The notes under the pieces were generated by a model that searched no databases, was not told the origin of the DNA, and was given only the letters and a program-made list of their open reading frames with translations. A DNA stretch of 35,274 nucleotides from Clostridiales bacterium (GTDB lineage: Bacteria > Bacillota > Clostridia > Christensenellales > Borkfalkiaceae): positions 1 through 35,274 of the forward strand of contig SVIT01000009.1 in assembly GCA_015069365.1 (NCBI GenBank), given 5' to 3'. This document shows positions 25,150 through 34,322 of the stretch, piece after piece (position 1 is the stretch's first letter; each line of letters opens with the position of its first letter). A program made the translations under genes and the position numbers.

Positions 25150-25344
25150 AGATATACGGCTCGCGTTATGCGAGCCGTATACCTTTAGTGAGAGAATATG
25201 AAAAAAGTTTTTAGTATAGTCGGTTTCATCATTTCCCTTGTCTTTTCGCAGCCGAGACCTTTTCCGACCTACGAACCCGTCCGACTCACGTTGCTGCGAT
25301 GGGATTTCTATCCCTTTCATCAAGATTAACCTTCACCTCTTGAT
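25150..25344 (-). ncRNA. Candidate structured non-coding RNA/element ending in a strong hairpin
   Basis: Minus-strand hairpins in series: ATCAAGA/TCTTGAT, GGGAT-AGAA-ATCCC, CGCAGC...GCTGCG, terminal ATACGGCTCGC-ATAAC-GCGAGCCGTAT followed by a U-rich tract. Confidence 0.35.
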
Positions 25345-25465
25345 TATCTAATTTTATTCCCGATTTGTGAAAGATATGTGAAAGAATTGTGATTAAATAG
25401 TGAAATTTGCGATTTTTGATAATAAAATGTGCAAATATCACACAAATTCAATGCGTTATTGTGAA

Positions 25466-27034
25466 TTAATCACCTAAAAATTCACCAAACACTGCTTCTG
25501 CAACGCGAAGCCCATCCGCCGCGGAAGACGTGATACCACCTGCATAGCCTGCTCCCTCTCCGCAAGGATATACCCCCTGCACGGAAACCGATTGCATACG
25601 TTCGTCACGCTCAATGCGCACGGGGGAACTCGTACGGGTCTCCACCCCCGTCAGCAAAGCGTCGGGATTAGCAAAGCCTTTCAACCGCCTATCCATATCC
25701 GTAATCGCATTTTTTAACGCCGCTACAATGGGTGCAGGCAACACCTCTCGAAGATCGGCAAAAGCCGTACCTGCCGCATACGTGGGCAATACCTCACCAA
25801 AGCTTGAACTAGATCTATCCAACAAGAAATCTTCTACCCTCTGCACGGGCGCGGCATACGTACCACCCCCGACCATATAAGCCGCCCTTTCCAACTTCCG
25901 CTGAAATTCTACACCTGCCAAGGGATGATCCCCCTCGAAATCAGCAGCGGTCACCTGCGCGATCAATGCACTGTTAGCGTTTCGACCATCACGCGCATAA
26001 TTGCTCATACCGTTGGTCACTACGCCCCCTTCCTCACTGGCAGCAGGCATAACATAGCCACCAGGGCACATACAAAAGGTAAACGCCGCGCGATCGGATG
26101 CATGCGAAACCAATTTATAATCCGCCGCGGGCAGTTTGCCATACTCCTTGCCATATTGTGCAAAACCGATAGAGGATTGAAGATGCTCGATACGCACCCC
26201 AACGGCAAAATCTTTTTTCCGTATCGTAATACCGCGTCGAAGCAACATTTCAAAAGTATCTCGTGCGCTGTGTCCAACTGCCAAAACAATGGCCGAAACA
26301 GGTATGATTTCACAGTTCGGGCATACCGTGTCTGCGTTCAACCGACAAATAACCGCCTCTTGAACTTTCCCACCCTTTACAACAATATCCTCTAACCGAG
26401 TATGAAAATGCACTTCTCCGCCCTGCGCGCGGATATACTCCCGCATGTTTTTGACAACCGTTTTTAATCGATCACTGCCAATATGCGGCTTCGCCAACCA
26501 TAAAATTTCTTCAGGTGCCCCAAAACGCACAAACAGTTCCAATACCTCGCGGTTGAGAGGACTGTGCGTTTGCGTATTCAGTTTTCCGTCCGAGAAAGTA
26601 CCTGCGCCACCCTCGCCGAATTGTACGTTACAATCCACGTTCAGCCTGTGCGTGTCGACAAAGCTTGAAATGCTCTTTTCTCGTTCCTCGACCGAACCGC
26701 CCCGCTCTATCACAATCGGCGTAATACCATGGTCGATAAGCCGTATCGCACAGAACAACCCAGCAGGGCCACTGCCCACCACAAGTACAGGACGATCGGG
26801 AAGTTTCTCCTTTGTCAACCGTTCGTACTTGTACTCTTTTTTAGGCGGTTTCTGTTTAGAAAACTCGATCGTATACACGTAGCGAAGATTATTCTTATCA
26901 CGCGCGTCAAGAGATTTTTTCTTAATCGCAAAATAGCCGAGCTTTCCACCCAGCTTTTTCTCCGCCAACGCGCGAAGCTCTTTCTCCCCTTTCTCGATGG
27001 GCAATTTTATATCGGATAACGTCCGTAAATCCAT
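25466..27034 (-). CDS. FAD-dependent dehydrogenase (COG2509-like)
   Basis: PVLVVGSGPAGLFCAIRLIDHGITPIVIERG, NVQFGEGGAGTFSDGKLNT, MCPGGYVM, GVYPCGEGAGYAGGITSSAADGLRVAEAV. Confidence 0.92.
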   Translation of the reverse strand: MDLRTLSDIKLPIEKGEKELRALAEKKLGGKLGYFAIKKKSLDARDKNNLRYVYTIEFSKQKPPKKEYKYERLTKEKLPDRPVLVVGSGPAGLFCAIRLIDHGITPIVIERGGSVEEREKSISSFVDTHRLNVDCNVQFGEGGAGTFSDGKLNTQTHSPLNREVLELFVRFGAPEEILWLAKPHIGSDRLKTVVKNMREYIRAQGGEVHFHTRLEDIVVKGGKVQEAVICRLNADTVCPNCEIIPVSAIVLAVGHSARDTFEMLLRRGITIRKKDFAVGVRIEHLQSSIGFAQYGKEYGKLPAADYKLVSHASDRAAFTFCMCPGGYVMPAASEEGGVVTNGMSNYARDGRNANSALIAQVTAADFEGDHPLAGVEFQRKLERAAYMVGGGTYAAPVQRVEDFLLDRSSSSFGEVLPTYAAGTAFADLREVLPAPIVAALKNAITDMDRRLKGFANPDALLTGVETRTSSPVRIERDERMQSVSVQGVYPCGEGAGYAGGITSSAADGLRVAEAVFGEFLGD

Positions 27035-27046
27035 ACCTGCCCCCTA
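27028..27046 (-). repeat. Oriented motif copy D (ATAGGGGGCAGGTATGGAT)
   Basis: Overlaps SD/start codon of the COG2509-like gene. Confidence 0.45.
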
Positions 27047-28264
27047 TCTACACCCTTTTTTACGAGCAATCGCCGCCGCAACTGTTCGCGCAGACGCATA
27101 CGCCCATTGCAAGTTAAAACCGCCGCACTGACCGTCGACGTCCAAAATTTCCCCTGCAAAATACAGCCCTTTTACCAAACGGCTCTGCAGATTTTCGTCC
27201 GTTTCAGACAAGGGGATCCCTCCTTTCGTCACCTGCGCATAATCAAACCCAAGACTCCCCGTCACTTTTAAGGGGAATGCTTTGACAAGCTCCGCCGCGC
27301 GCGTGAGGTTACCCTCGGCGCGCTTCATAACCGCCCTGCCGATCTGGTTATTGACGATGCCGAACAGCAACTCACCATCAGGAAGCTCGGGGAAAGCCGC
27401 GCGTTTTTGTAAAAGCGCCGCCAAAATCCGTTCCTGGTCCATATCAGGTAAAAAGTCTATCGACAGTTCCGTTTTTCCATCGGAGAGCTCATCCGCGATA
27501 AACGCCGAAAGACGAAAAACTGCGTCCCCCGAAACTCCGTAATCGGTAAAGATAATATCTCCGCGCAAAGCACGTTCTTTTCCGCCCGTCTTTGCCGTCA
27601 GCCTACCGTCGCTGACACGGATCCCTTTCAACGTTTTCGTATGCACCGTGTCCGTTTTCAGCTGCACCAAAGAGGGATAAAGCTTCGTAACCGTGTGACC
27701 GAATTTTTCCGCCAAAGCATACGCCGTACCGTCCGTGCCGAAATTCTTCGCCGCCTTACCGCCCGTGCAAAGCACGACCCGCTCCGCAAAATAACGAACC
27801 GTTCTCTTCTCCTCGCCCGCTTCTGCGTGCAAAATAAACCCTCCGTCCGTCTTCTCAATATCCAAAACACGGGTGGAAAGCAACGTTTTTCCAGTAACTT
27901 CGGGAGTGAAACGAAGCGCGTCCGTCAAAGCGGACGCTTGCCTGCTAGCAGGATACACGCGGCCACGCTCGTCCGCAGACAGCAAAACGCCAAGCCCCTC
28001 GAAAAATTCCGTCAATTCTTTATCAGAATACGTGCGGACGATTTTTTCCGCAATCGCCCTGCCCTCTTTCTCCGAAGAGAAATATTCGGCGGACGTTGCC
28101 CCCAGGTTGGTTACGTTCCCCTGCCCATTCCCCGTCGCAGAAAGCTTTCTCCCGACACGGTCGTTGCGCTCGAAAATAACGATATTATCCGCCCCGCGTA
28201 AGGCGGTGGCGAGGAAGAGCCCAGCGGCACCCCCACCGATGATTGCAGTAGATATTTGTTCCAT
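27044..28264 (-). CDS. BaiN/HI0933-family NAD(P)/FAD-dependent oxidoreductase
   Basis: AIIGGGAAGLFLA, ERNDRVGRKLSATGNGQGNVTN, VLCTGGKA, KGLYFAGEILDVDGQCGGFNLQWAYASA. Confidence 0.93.
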   Translation of the reverse strand: MEQISTAIIGGGAAGLFLATALRGADNIVIFERNDRVGRKLSATGNGQGNVTNLGATSAEYFSSEKEGRAIAEKIVRTYSDKELTEFFEGLGVLLSADERGRVYPASRQASALTDALRFTPEVTGKTLLSTRVLDIEKTDGGFILHAEAGEEKRTVRYFAERVVLCTGGKAAKNFGTDGTAYALAEKFGHTVTKLYPSLVQLKTDTVHTKTLKGIRVSDGRLTAKTGGKERALRGDIIFTDYGVSGDAVFRLSAFIADELSDGKTELSIDFLPDMDQERILAALLQKRAAFPELPDGELLFGIVNNQIGRAVMKRAEGNLTRAAELVKAFPLKVTGSLGFDYAQVTKGGIPLSETDENLQSRLVKGLYFAGEILDVDGQCGGFNLQWAYASARTVAAAIARKKGCR

Positions 28265-28439
28265 ATCTACATTGTAACCTATTTTTAGCCAAATGTCAAT
28301 TTTTTTGAAAAAATGACAAACTTTTTTCGAATACCTATCTTGACTTTTTTCAGTTTTTATATTAAAATAACATTGACATTAAAAGTTTTTCATATCAAAA
28401 GATATTGAAATCAAAAAAAATACAAAGGAGAGATAAAGT

Positions 28440-29858
28440 ATGGAAAAAATTAAAGAACTATTTTCCCTTGCTGTGGAATACTGTAAAACAGAGCCTTTCC
28501 ACGCTGCGATTATCGGCGGGCTTGCCGTGTTTGTGCTGATTATTATCGGTATCATTATCGGGCTGTCCTGCAAATATTCAAAAGCAAAGAAAGCATTGAA
28601 CGCACAAGCGGAAGCAACAAAACCCCAACAAGCGGTTACCCCTATCCCCGTAGCGGAACCGACGAAAAAGGAAGAGACGGTTACGGTTAAAGAGAATACG
28701 TCTCCTCCCTCGCAAAAGGAAAAACCGATTGAAAAGCCGACGGTTAAAGCAGAGGAAAAACCGATTGAACCCGTACCTGCCCCCGTCCAAGAGGAGAAAA
28801 AAACTGAAACCGTATCCTTGAAAAAGGAAACGAAAGTTATCGAGGCTGAGCCCGTTCAAGAGGAAACCGTAGTAGAAAAAACCGTAGTAGAAAAAACCGA
28901 AGAAAAACCTGCTGGGCAAGAAAAAACCGAGCCGAAACAGAAGAAATCTCCCGCCCAAAAGAGCGGTACGGCGGAAACGGAGAAAATCACCGCAAAACAA
29001 GAATCTAAGGAGAATAAAATGTTACTGGACGAATTGAAAGATTCCGATATGGAACTGCACTTCTACGAAGAGGACGAAACGGATAGAGTGGCAAGATACA
29101 GCGGTAAATGGGTCATCTGCCGTGTGGTTACGGACGACAATGATTCGGAAGAAATGTATTTCTTCGAACTGCACGCATCCAACGGTGAAAAGCTGCTTTC
29201 CAGTGAAGAATACACCACCTATAACGGCGCGATCCGCGGTATTGAAACGCACAAATCCAATATTTTACGCAACAATTTCCGTATTACGCTGTCCAAACGC
29301 GGCGATTATATCTTCAAGTTACTCAACGGAAAAGGCATGCTTCTTTGCATGGGTGAACATTATGCAACCCGCGCGCGTTGCGAAAGCGCGATTGAATCGG
29401 CAAAACGTTTTGCTCGTACCGCTTTCGTCGACGAAAATATCCAAGACCAAGTGGTAAAAATGCCCCCCGAAGACGATACCCCTATCGAACCTTTGGCAGA
29501 GGGTTACAACGGAAAATGGGTCATTGATTGCAATACCTCTCCCGAGGGCGATAAAGTGTTCTATTTCGAACTGTTTGCAAACAACGGCGAACGCCTGCTT
29601 TCCAGTGAAGAATATACCACCTATATCGGTGCGGTAAACGGAATACATACCCATAAGACGAATATCCAAAAGGGTAATTTCCGTATCTCTCTCACCAAAC
29701 ACGGCGATTATATCTACAAATTGCTGAACGGAAACGGACAGCTTCTTTGTCTTGGCGAACATTACAAAACAAAACGCCGTTGTCAAAACGCTGTGGAATC
29801 GGTAAAACGTTTTGCGTTGAACTCCCCTACGCTTACCGACCCAGAATTAACGAAATAA
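28440..29858 (+). CDS. TM-anchored protein with E/K/P/V-rich linker and two DUF1508 (YegP-like) domains
   Basis: Duplicated GKWVI...FYFELxAxNGExLLSSEEYTTYxGAxxGIxTHKxNI...FRIxLxKxGDYIxKLLNGxGxLLCxGEHY; N-terminal TM AAIIGGLAVFVLIIIGIIIGLSC; SD AAAGGAGAG. Confidence 0.88.
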   Translation: MEKIKELFSLAVEYCKTEPFHAAIIGGLAVFVLIIIGIIIGLSCKYSKAKKALNAQAEATKPQQAVTPIPVAEPTKKEETVTVKENTSPPSQKEKPIEKPTVKAEEKPIEPVPAPVQEEKKTETVSLKKETKVIEAEPVQEETVVEKTVVEKTEEKPAGQEKTEPKQKKSPAQKSGTAETEKITAKQESKENKMLLDELKDSDMELHFYEEDETDRVARYSGKWVICRVVTDDNDSEEMYFFELHASNGEKLLSSEEYTTYNGAIRGIETHKSNILRNNFRITLSKRGDYIFKLLNGKGMLLCMGEHYATRARCESAIESAKRFARTAFVDENIQDQVVKMPPEDDTPIEPLAEGYNGKWVIDCNTSPEGDKVFYFELFANNGERLLSSEEYTTYIGAVNGIHTHKTNIQKGNFRISLTKHGDYIYKLLNGNGQLLCLGEHYKTKRRCQNAVESVKRFALNSPTLTDPELTK

Positions 29859-29875
29859 GATTGTAACGTAAAATA

Positions 29876-29908
29876 AAAATCGGTTGCCAACGCAACCGAT
29901 TTTTATTA
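29876..29908. terminator. Bidirectional intrinsic terminator
   Basis: AATCGGTTGC-CAAC-GCAACCGATTTTTA. Confidence 0.8.
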
Positions 29909-29911
29909 TTT

Positions 29912-30265
29912 TCACCTTCTATAATAGCGTATTTCACATTCTCCAGTTTCATAAAAAGTCTCAATCTCAAATTGTAGTGCGCCACGCTCATAAATGATAT
30001 CATAGATTTGTTTTAGGTTCTCCGTCTTTCCGATTACCCTTTCCCATCCATCATCAGGTAACTCAAGGCTAACATTATACCCTTCAATGTCTCCTATCCT
30101 TAATCCAATCGCATAAGACAATTTATTTCCCTTCCAACAATACCCGACTCCTTGCAGATTTTCCAAACCGTACAATAGAGAAAGCTCATCCCAAAACGCG
30201 CCTATCGTGTCGTATTGCTCTTCATTCGCCAAGGAAAACTCTTTCGATATACCGTTAAACCGCAT
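29912..30265 (-). CDS. Small GyrI-like effector-binding-domain protein (putative)
   Basis: 117 aa; IGAFWDELSLLYG...YAIGLRI...ELPDDGWERVIGK...IYDIIYE...FETFYETGECEIRYYRR-like pattern. Confidence 0.5.
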   Translation of the reverse strand: MRFNGISKEFSLANEEQYDTIGAFWDELSLLYGLENLQGVGYCWKGNKLSYAIGLRIGDIEGYNVSLELPDDGWERVIGKTENLKQIYDIIYERGALQFEIETFYETGECEIRYYRR

Positions 30266-30273
30266 ACAACACC

Positions 30274-32274
30274 TTATCTTGCGCCGCCGCCTCCGCCGCC
30301 GAAACCGCCGCCGCCAAATCCACCGAAGCCGCCGCCTCTGCCGCTACCACCAACGTAACGGCCACCTTGCTGTTGCGCCATCTTCGACATCGCGCTGATC
30401 ATAGAACGGTTCATGCAACGATGAATGAGCATATAATCAAATACGTCCATGTGCGTACCGTAATACCAGGAAGGCGGTTCGATCAAGATGTTCTTGAACT
30501 TCCCGTCCCATTCGTCCGTAACGCCCAACACCTGCGCGTACGGCAAAACGTGATAATAAAGGTCGGGATTTTCTTCCAACATGAATTTAATTTTGTCCTC
30601 TTCCGTCACCACGATAAAATTCTTAAAGCCCAAGATATCGCCAAGCAACGCAAGGTATTCTTCCGTCCGAGAGAGCGTAGAACGCGTCAGCAAAGGACAT
30701 GCGCATACACATACGCCAAGCACCAGTTTTTCATATCCCGTCATTATAAAATCTGCAAAGAACGCGGCGAAAATCACTATGAATAAAAGACTGATTGCAA
30801 GCTCTAAACAAAGCAACCCGAGACGATGTCCCCTCTTCCATTTATAACGGTAATTCTCGCAAAGATACCCGATCAAAGCGTTCACCGCCAACGGAATCGC
30901 AAAGATTGCGCCGTAAAAATAGAGATAACCGCCGCCCACGCGCATCCCCATAAACAAGGGTACAAGCGTAGCCAGTAAGAACCCGATCACAATACCACCA
31001 AAATACCCAAAAATAGATTTCTTCTCGTACATGGTAGTCGCGTCGGGGACTTGTTTAATTGCAGTCTGCGACGCCTCGAAGAATTTTCCAGTCAGTTCGG
31101 AAACCTTCGCCGCACGGTATACCGTAGGGGCAGCTTCGTCGAAAATTTTCTCGGAAGAATGCACACGCGCATTCTGGAACAAGCCGTTGAACAACGTCTG
31201 TTGATATACGGGCGCACCGTCGGGAAGACGTTCTACCAAGCTAATGAGTTCAGGATCGTCCTCGTTGGTAAAATCAATACGAAGGTAACCCTTATTCGCA
31301 AAATAGTAGATCATGGAAGTGATATCTTCGTTGTTCACTGCGCCGTCGATCCATTTCCCCATTTTGATGGGATCCATATCCTGAGGCGGTTTGACGTGAA
31401 CAACGGTCACAACCTCTCGTTTCGTGCGGGTAAAGATGAACAAAACGGCAGACAGCGCAACGCATACAATGCCTGCAAACACAATCTTCCACATATCTTC
31501 CGTAAACATGCGAATTGACGTGTAATCTTTCAATACCCCTTTCGCCAAGGCAAATTCTAAAGTGATGCCGCCTGCTACGTATTCGTTGTATTCATGGCTG
31601 TAAACCATATCCAAACAATCGGACGTCATCGTCACCGTATTGTTGGATATCGAATACTGCACTTGATTGTCCGTCTGTGCCCCGAAAATGTCGGTATGCA
31701 CGTTATAAGACAACGGGTTTTGCGGTAAGCGAACCGTCGCTGTCACGTTATGCAAAGGTACCGTCCAACCAAAACCCACAACGTCAATAATCATGCCGTC
31801 CTTTTTTGCGTTCGTTCCCTGCTCCATAATATAGGAAAGGGTATACGTCCAGACCTTGCCGTGGTCGGCATTCCCTTCACAGTTGATATCAATGTATCCG
31901 TCCACGTCGGGATTGGACGCCACGTAATAGTGGAATTCATCGTTTCCTGCGCAGGTTGCCGTGATATCCTTATACCGCGCGCCCGTCGTAGGCAAAGAAC
32001 GGTAGAACATGGAAAGCCCGTATCCTAAAAAACGCACGGTGATATTTTCTGTAACAGCAATCGTTCTATCCCTAGATACGACCATGTTAACGTCGTATTT
32101 TTCAATCGCGATAAGATCGCCGCTGGCACTGGCGGTAAACGTATTCAACGCATACCTACCCCCATCGTTTTGGTTTTTATTCAGCCACGGACAGACAAAA
32201 AACAGACAAGCGATTAAAAGGCAGACCACGGCGTAAAATACGCCGCGGTGTTTTATTTTCATTCCATTTTTCAT
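30274..32274 (-). CDS. DUF2207-family membrane protein with Gly-rich C-terminus
   Basis: Signal/TM, VSRDRTIAVTENITVRFLGYGLSMFYRSLP, multiple TMs, GGSGRGGGFGGFGGGGFGGGGGGAR end; next to lemA as is common. Confidence 0.88.
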   Translation of the reverse strand: MKNGMKIKHRGVFYAVVCLLIACLFFVCPWLNKNQNDGGRYALNTFTASASGDLIAIEKYDVNMVVSRDRTIAVTENITVRFLGYGLSMFYRSLPTTGARYKDITATCAGNDEFHYYVASNPDVDGYIDINCEGNADHGKVWTYTLSYIMEQGTNAKKDGMIIDVVGFGWTVPLHNVTATVRLPQNPLSYNVHTDIFGAQTDNQVQYSISNNTVTMTSDCLDMVYSHEYNEYVAGGITLEFALAKGVLKDYTSIRMFTEDMWKIVFAGIVCVALSAVLFIFTRTKREVVTVVHVKPPQDMDPIKMGKWIDGAVNNEDITSMIYYFANKGYLRIDFTNEDDPELISLVERLPDGAPVYQQTLFNGLFQNARVHSSEKIFDEAAPTVYRAAKVSELTGKFFEASQTAIKQVPDATTMYEKKSIFGYFGGIVIGFLLATLVPLFMGMRVGGGYLYFYGAIFAIPLAVNALIGYLCENYRYKWKRGHRLGLLCLELAISLLFIVIFAAFFADFIMTGYEKLVLGVCVCACPLLTRSTLSRTEEYLALLGDILGFKNFIVVTEEDKIKFMLEENPDLYYHVLPYAQVLGVTDEWDGKFKNILIEPPSWYYGTHMDVFDYMLIHRCMNRSMISAMSKMAQQQGGRYVGGSGRGGGFGGFGGGGFGGGGGGAR
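32144..32166 (-). repeat. Oriented motif copy E (GATGGGGGTAGGTATGCGTTGAA)
   Basis: Inside DUF2207 gene, encodes DGGRYALN. Confidence 0.55.
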
Positions 32275-32283
32275 TGTTTTATT

Positions 32284-32889
32284 TTAAAAAGATACTTTAA
32301 CGTTTTGACGTTCTTCCATACTATCTAACTCGAAGTAAGGCATTTTCTTGTAATCTTCGCCCATACGCCCGCCAACGATATTCGCAGGGAAAAGCTGCAA
32401 TTTGGTATTGAACGTTTTCACAACGCCGTTGTAATAGCGACGCGCGCTTTCCAGTTCCGTTTCAATCCCTTTCAGTTGTGCTTGCAAATCCAAGAAGTTA
32501 GTGTTTGCGTGCAACTGAGGATAGTTCTCAGAAACAGCTGTAAAGAAGGTTCTTAAAGAGGACGTCAGGTTGTTTGCCGCCGCCATTTTTTCTTCCACAG
32601 TCTTTGCACCAACGGACAAATTACGCGCCGCAACGACCTTTTCCAAAGTCTCGCTTTCGTGCTTTGCATACCCTTTTACCGTCTCTACAAGGTTGGGGAT
32701 AAGGTCAAAACGTTTTTTGAGGTAAACGTCGATCGTCGCCAATCCCTCTTCCGCTTGGTTCTTCAAACGAACAAATCCGTTGCGCGTGCTGATCCACCAC
32801 GCTACGATTGCGATCACGAGTACTAAAACCACAATCCCAACAACAATGCCGACAATCGCGCCCGTACTCATCAATAAAGAATGTAACAT
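32284..32889 (-). CDS. lemA: LemA family protein
   Basis: RLKNQAEEGLATIDVYLKKRFDLIPNLVETVKGYAKHESETLEKVVAARN; start at 32889 (SD AGGAGAG) preferred over the track start at 32988. Confidence 0.93.
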   Translation of the reverse strand: MLHSLLMSTGAIVGIVVGIVVLVLVIAIVAWWISTRNGFVRLKNQAEEGLATIDVYLKKRFDLIPNLVETVKGYAKHESETLEKVVAARNLSVGAKTVEEKMAAANNLTSSLRTFFTAVSENYPQLHANTNFLDLQAQLKGIETELESARRYYNGVVKTFNTKLQLFPANIVGGRMGEDYKKMPYFELDSMEERQNVKVSF

Positions 32890-33000
32890 ATTACTCTCCT
32901 TTGGGCATAATCTCACGCCGCTCGGCGCGCGCCCTTTCTTTGGTATTATTATACTACGCAAACATCGAAATGTCAATATCCACGTCAAAATTCCTTAAAA

Positions 33001-33040
33001 AAAACGGACTCCTTTCACATGGAAAGAAATCCGTTTTCTG
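33001..33040. terminator. Intrinsic terminator hairpin
   Basis: AAAACGGA...CTTTC/GAAAG...TCCGTTTT. Confidence 0.6.
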
Positions 33041-33054
33041 TCTTTTCGGAGTGA

Positions 33055-33285
33055 TTAGGACTCCGTACGTCTATTCTTCAGCCACAAAACCCCACCCGTG
33101 ATAAACGGGGAAAGGATCAGCCAAAGTGCCGACAACGCAATCAAAGTATAGACGATCACTGCGCCTGCAGTACGCGCGCCAGCAAAAACCGAAGATACGA
33201 GGTTGAAATCAAACAACCCAAAAAGCCCCCAGTTGATAGCGCCGACAATAACCAAAATATAGGCAATAATATTCGCAATACGCAT
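33055..33285 (-). CDS. DUF378 family small membrane protein
   Basis: MRIANIIAYILVIVGAINWGLFGLFDFNLVSSVFA. Confidence 0.85.
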   Translation of the reverse strand: MRIANIIAYILVIVGAINWGLFGLFDFNLVSSVFAGARTAGAVIVYTLIALSALWLILSPFITGGVLWLKNRRTES

Positions 33286-33336
33286 AAAGTTTCCCTCCTG
33301 AAAACAGTATGCGCCGTCTAAAAGGTTTTATACAAC

Positions 33337-34248
33337 TCAAGCGCGGATAAACGCCAAAAGGTCTTCGTAGACGCCCTCTTTCCCGAACTCGTTGAGGATT
33401 TCATGACGCATGTCTTCGTACAGTTTTCCCGTTACGTTTTCATATCCAACCGAACGCAAAGATTCGATTGCCTTAAACCATTTCAGTTCGTCTTTGATCA
33501 CGGGATCGTCGCTGCCTGACACAAAATGAATGGGCAAGGTAGGATTCTTCACCGCATATCTCTTCTTTTGATAGGTGCGTTTCATCAGCTTAAACAAGTT
33601 TTCAAACCCGTTGCAGGTAAACCCATACCTGCCCTTGGGATTGCCGTAGAATTTCTCAATCGCGGAACGATCTCTTGTAAGCCAAGCCCCCTTTTCTTCC
33701 CCAGGAAATTTATCGTTTCCGTTTCCAACCGAAAGATAGGACAGAAGCTTACTTCTGTATCTTTGTCCGCGGAAAAGACGAATACATTTCGTCATGAAAA
33801 TCGCTACTCCCGACAAAGAATTTTGACTGGGAGAACCGCAGACGATCAGTTTATCAATCAAGTCGTCGTGGTTTTGAATATAGCAACGAACAATCATAGA
33901 CCCCATGCTATGTCCAAACAAAATCACGGGCAGATCAGGATATTCCTCTTTGATATAGCGGGTGACTTTTACACAATCGTCAACGACCGCCTTACCGTCA
34001 AAATCGCGAAACCAACCCAAATCCGCTTCCTTCTCCACGCTGTCTCCGTGTCCGCGGTGATCGTGGCAAACGGCGACGTAACCGTTTTTGCAAAGAAACT
34101 CCATAAATTCTTCATAGCGTTCCCGAAACTCACACATGCCATGGGCGATCTGCACGATCCCCTTCTTTTCCCCTTTCGGCGCGTACATGCTACCGTGCAA
34201 CGGCAAATTATCGTAATCGGAAACCACTGTAAACGTCTTCTTTTCCAT
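33337..34248 (-). CDS. Alpha/beta hydrolase (monoacylglycerol lipase-like)
   Basis: HGMCEFRERYEEFMEFL, HDHRGHGDS, VILFGHSMGSMIVR (GHSMG), SGSDDPVI. Start likely MEKKTF at 34248. Confidence 0.9.
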   Translation of the reverse strand: MEKKTFTVVSDYDNLPLHGSMYAPKGEKKGIVQIAHGMCEFRERYEEFMEFLCKNGYVAVCHDHRGHGDSVEKEADLGWFRDFDGKAVVDDCVKVTRYIKEEYPDLPVILFGHSMGSMIVRCYIQNHDDLIDKLIVCGSPSQNSLSGVAIFMTKCIRLFRGQRYRSKLLSYLSVGNGNDKFPGEEKGAWLTRDRSAIEKFYGNPKGRYGFTCNGFENLFKLMKRTYQKKRYAVKNPTLPIHFVSGSDDPVIKDELKWFKAIESLRSVGYENVTGKLYEDMRHEILNEFGKEGVYEDLLAFIRA

Positions 34249-34288
34249 GTTGTTTTCCCCTTCCATTTTTTTTATCGTTTTTTGAAAC

Positions 34289-34318
34289 AGAAAACGCCTT
34301 TGAAAAGGCGTTTTCATT
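34289..34318. terminator. Intrinsic terminator downstream of ABC permease
   Basis: AAAACGCCTTTGAAAAGGCGTTTT. Confidence 0.7.
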
Positions 34319-34322
34319 TTTA

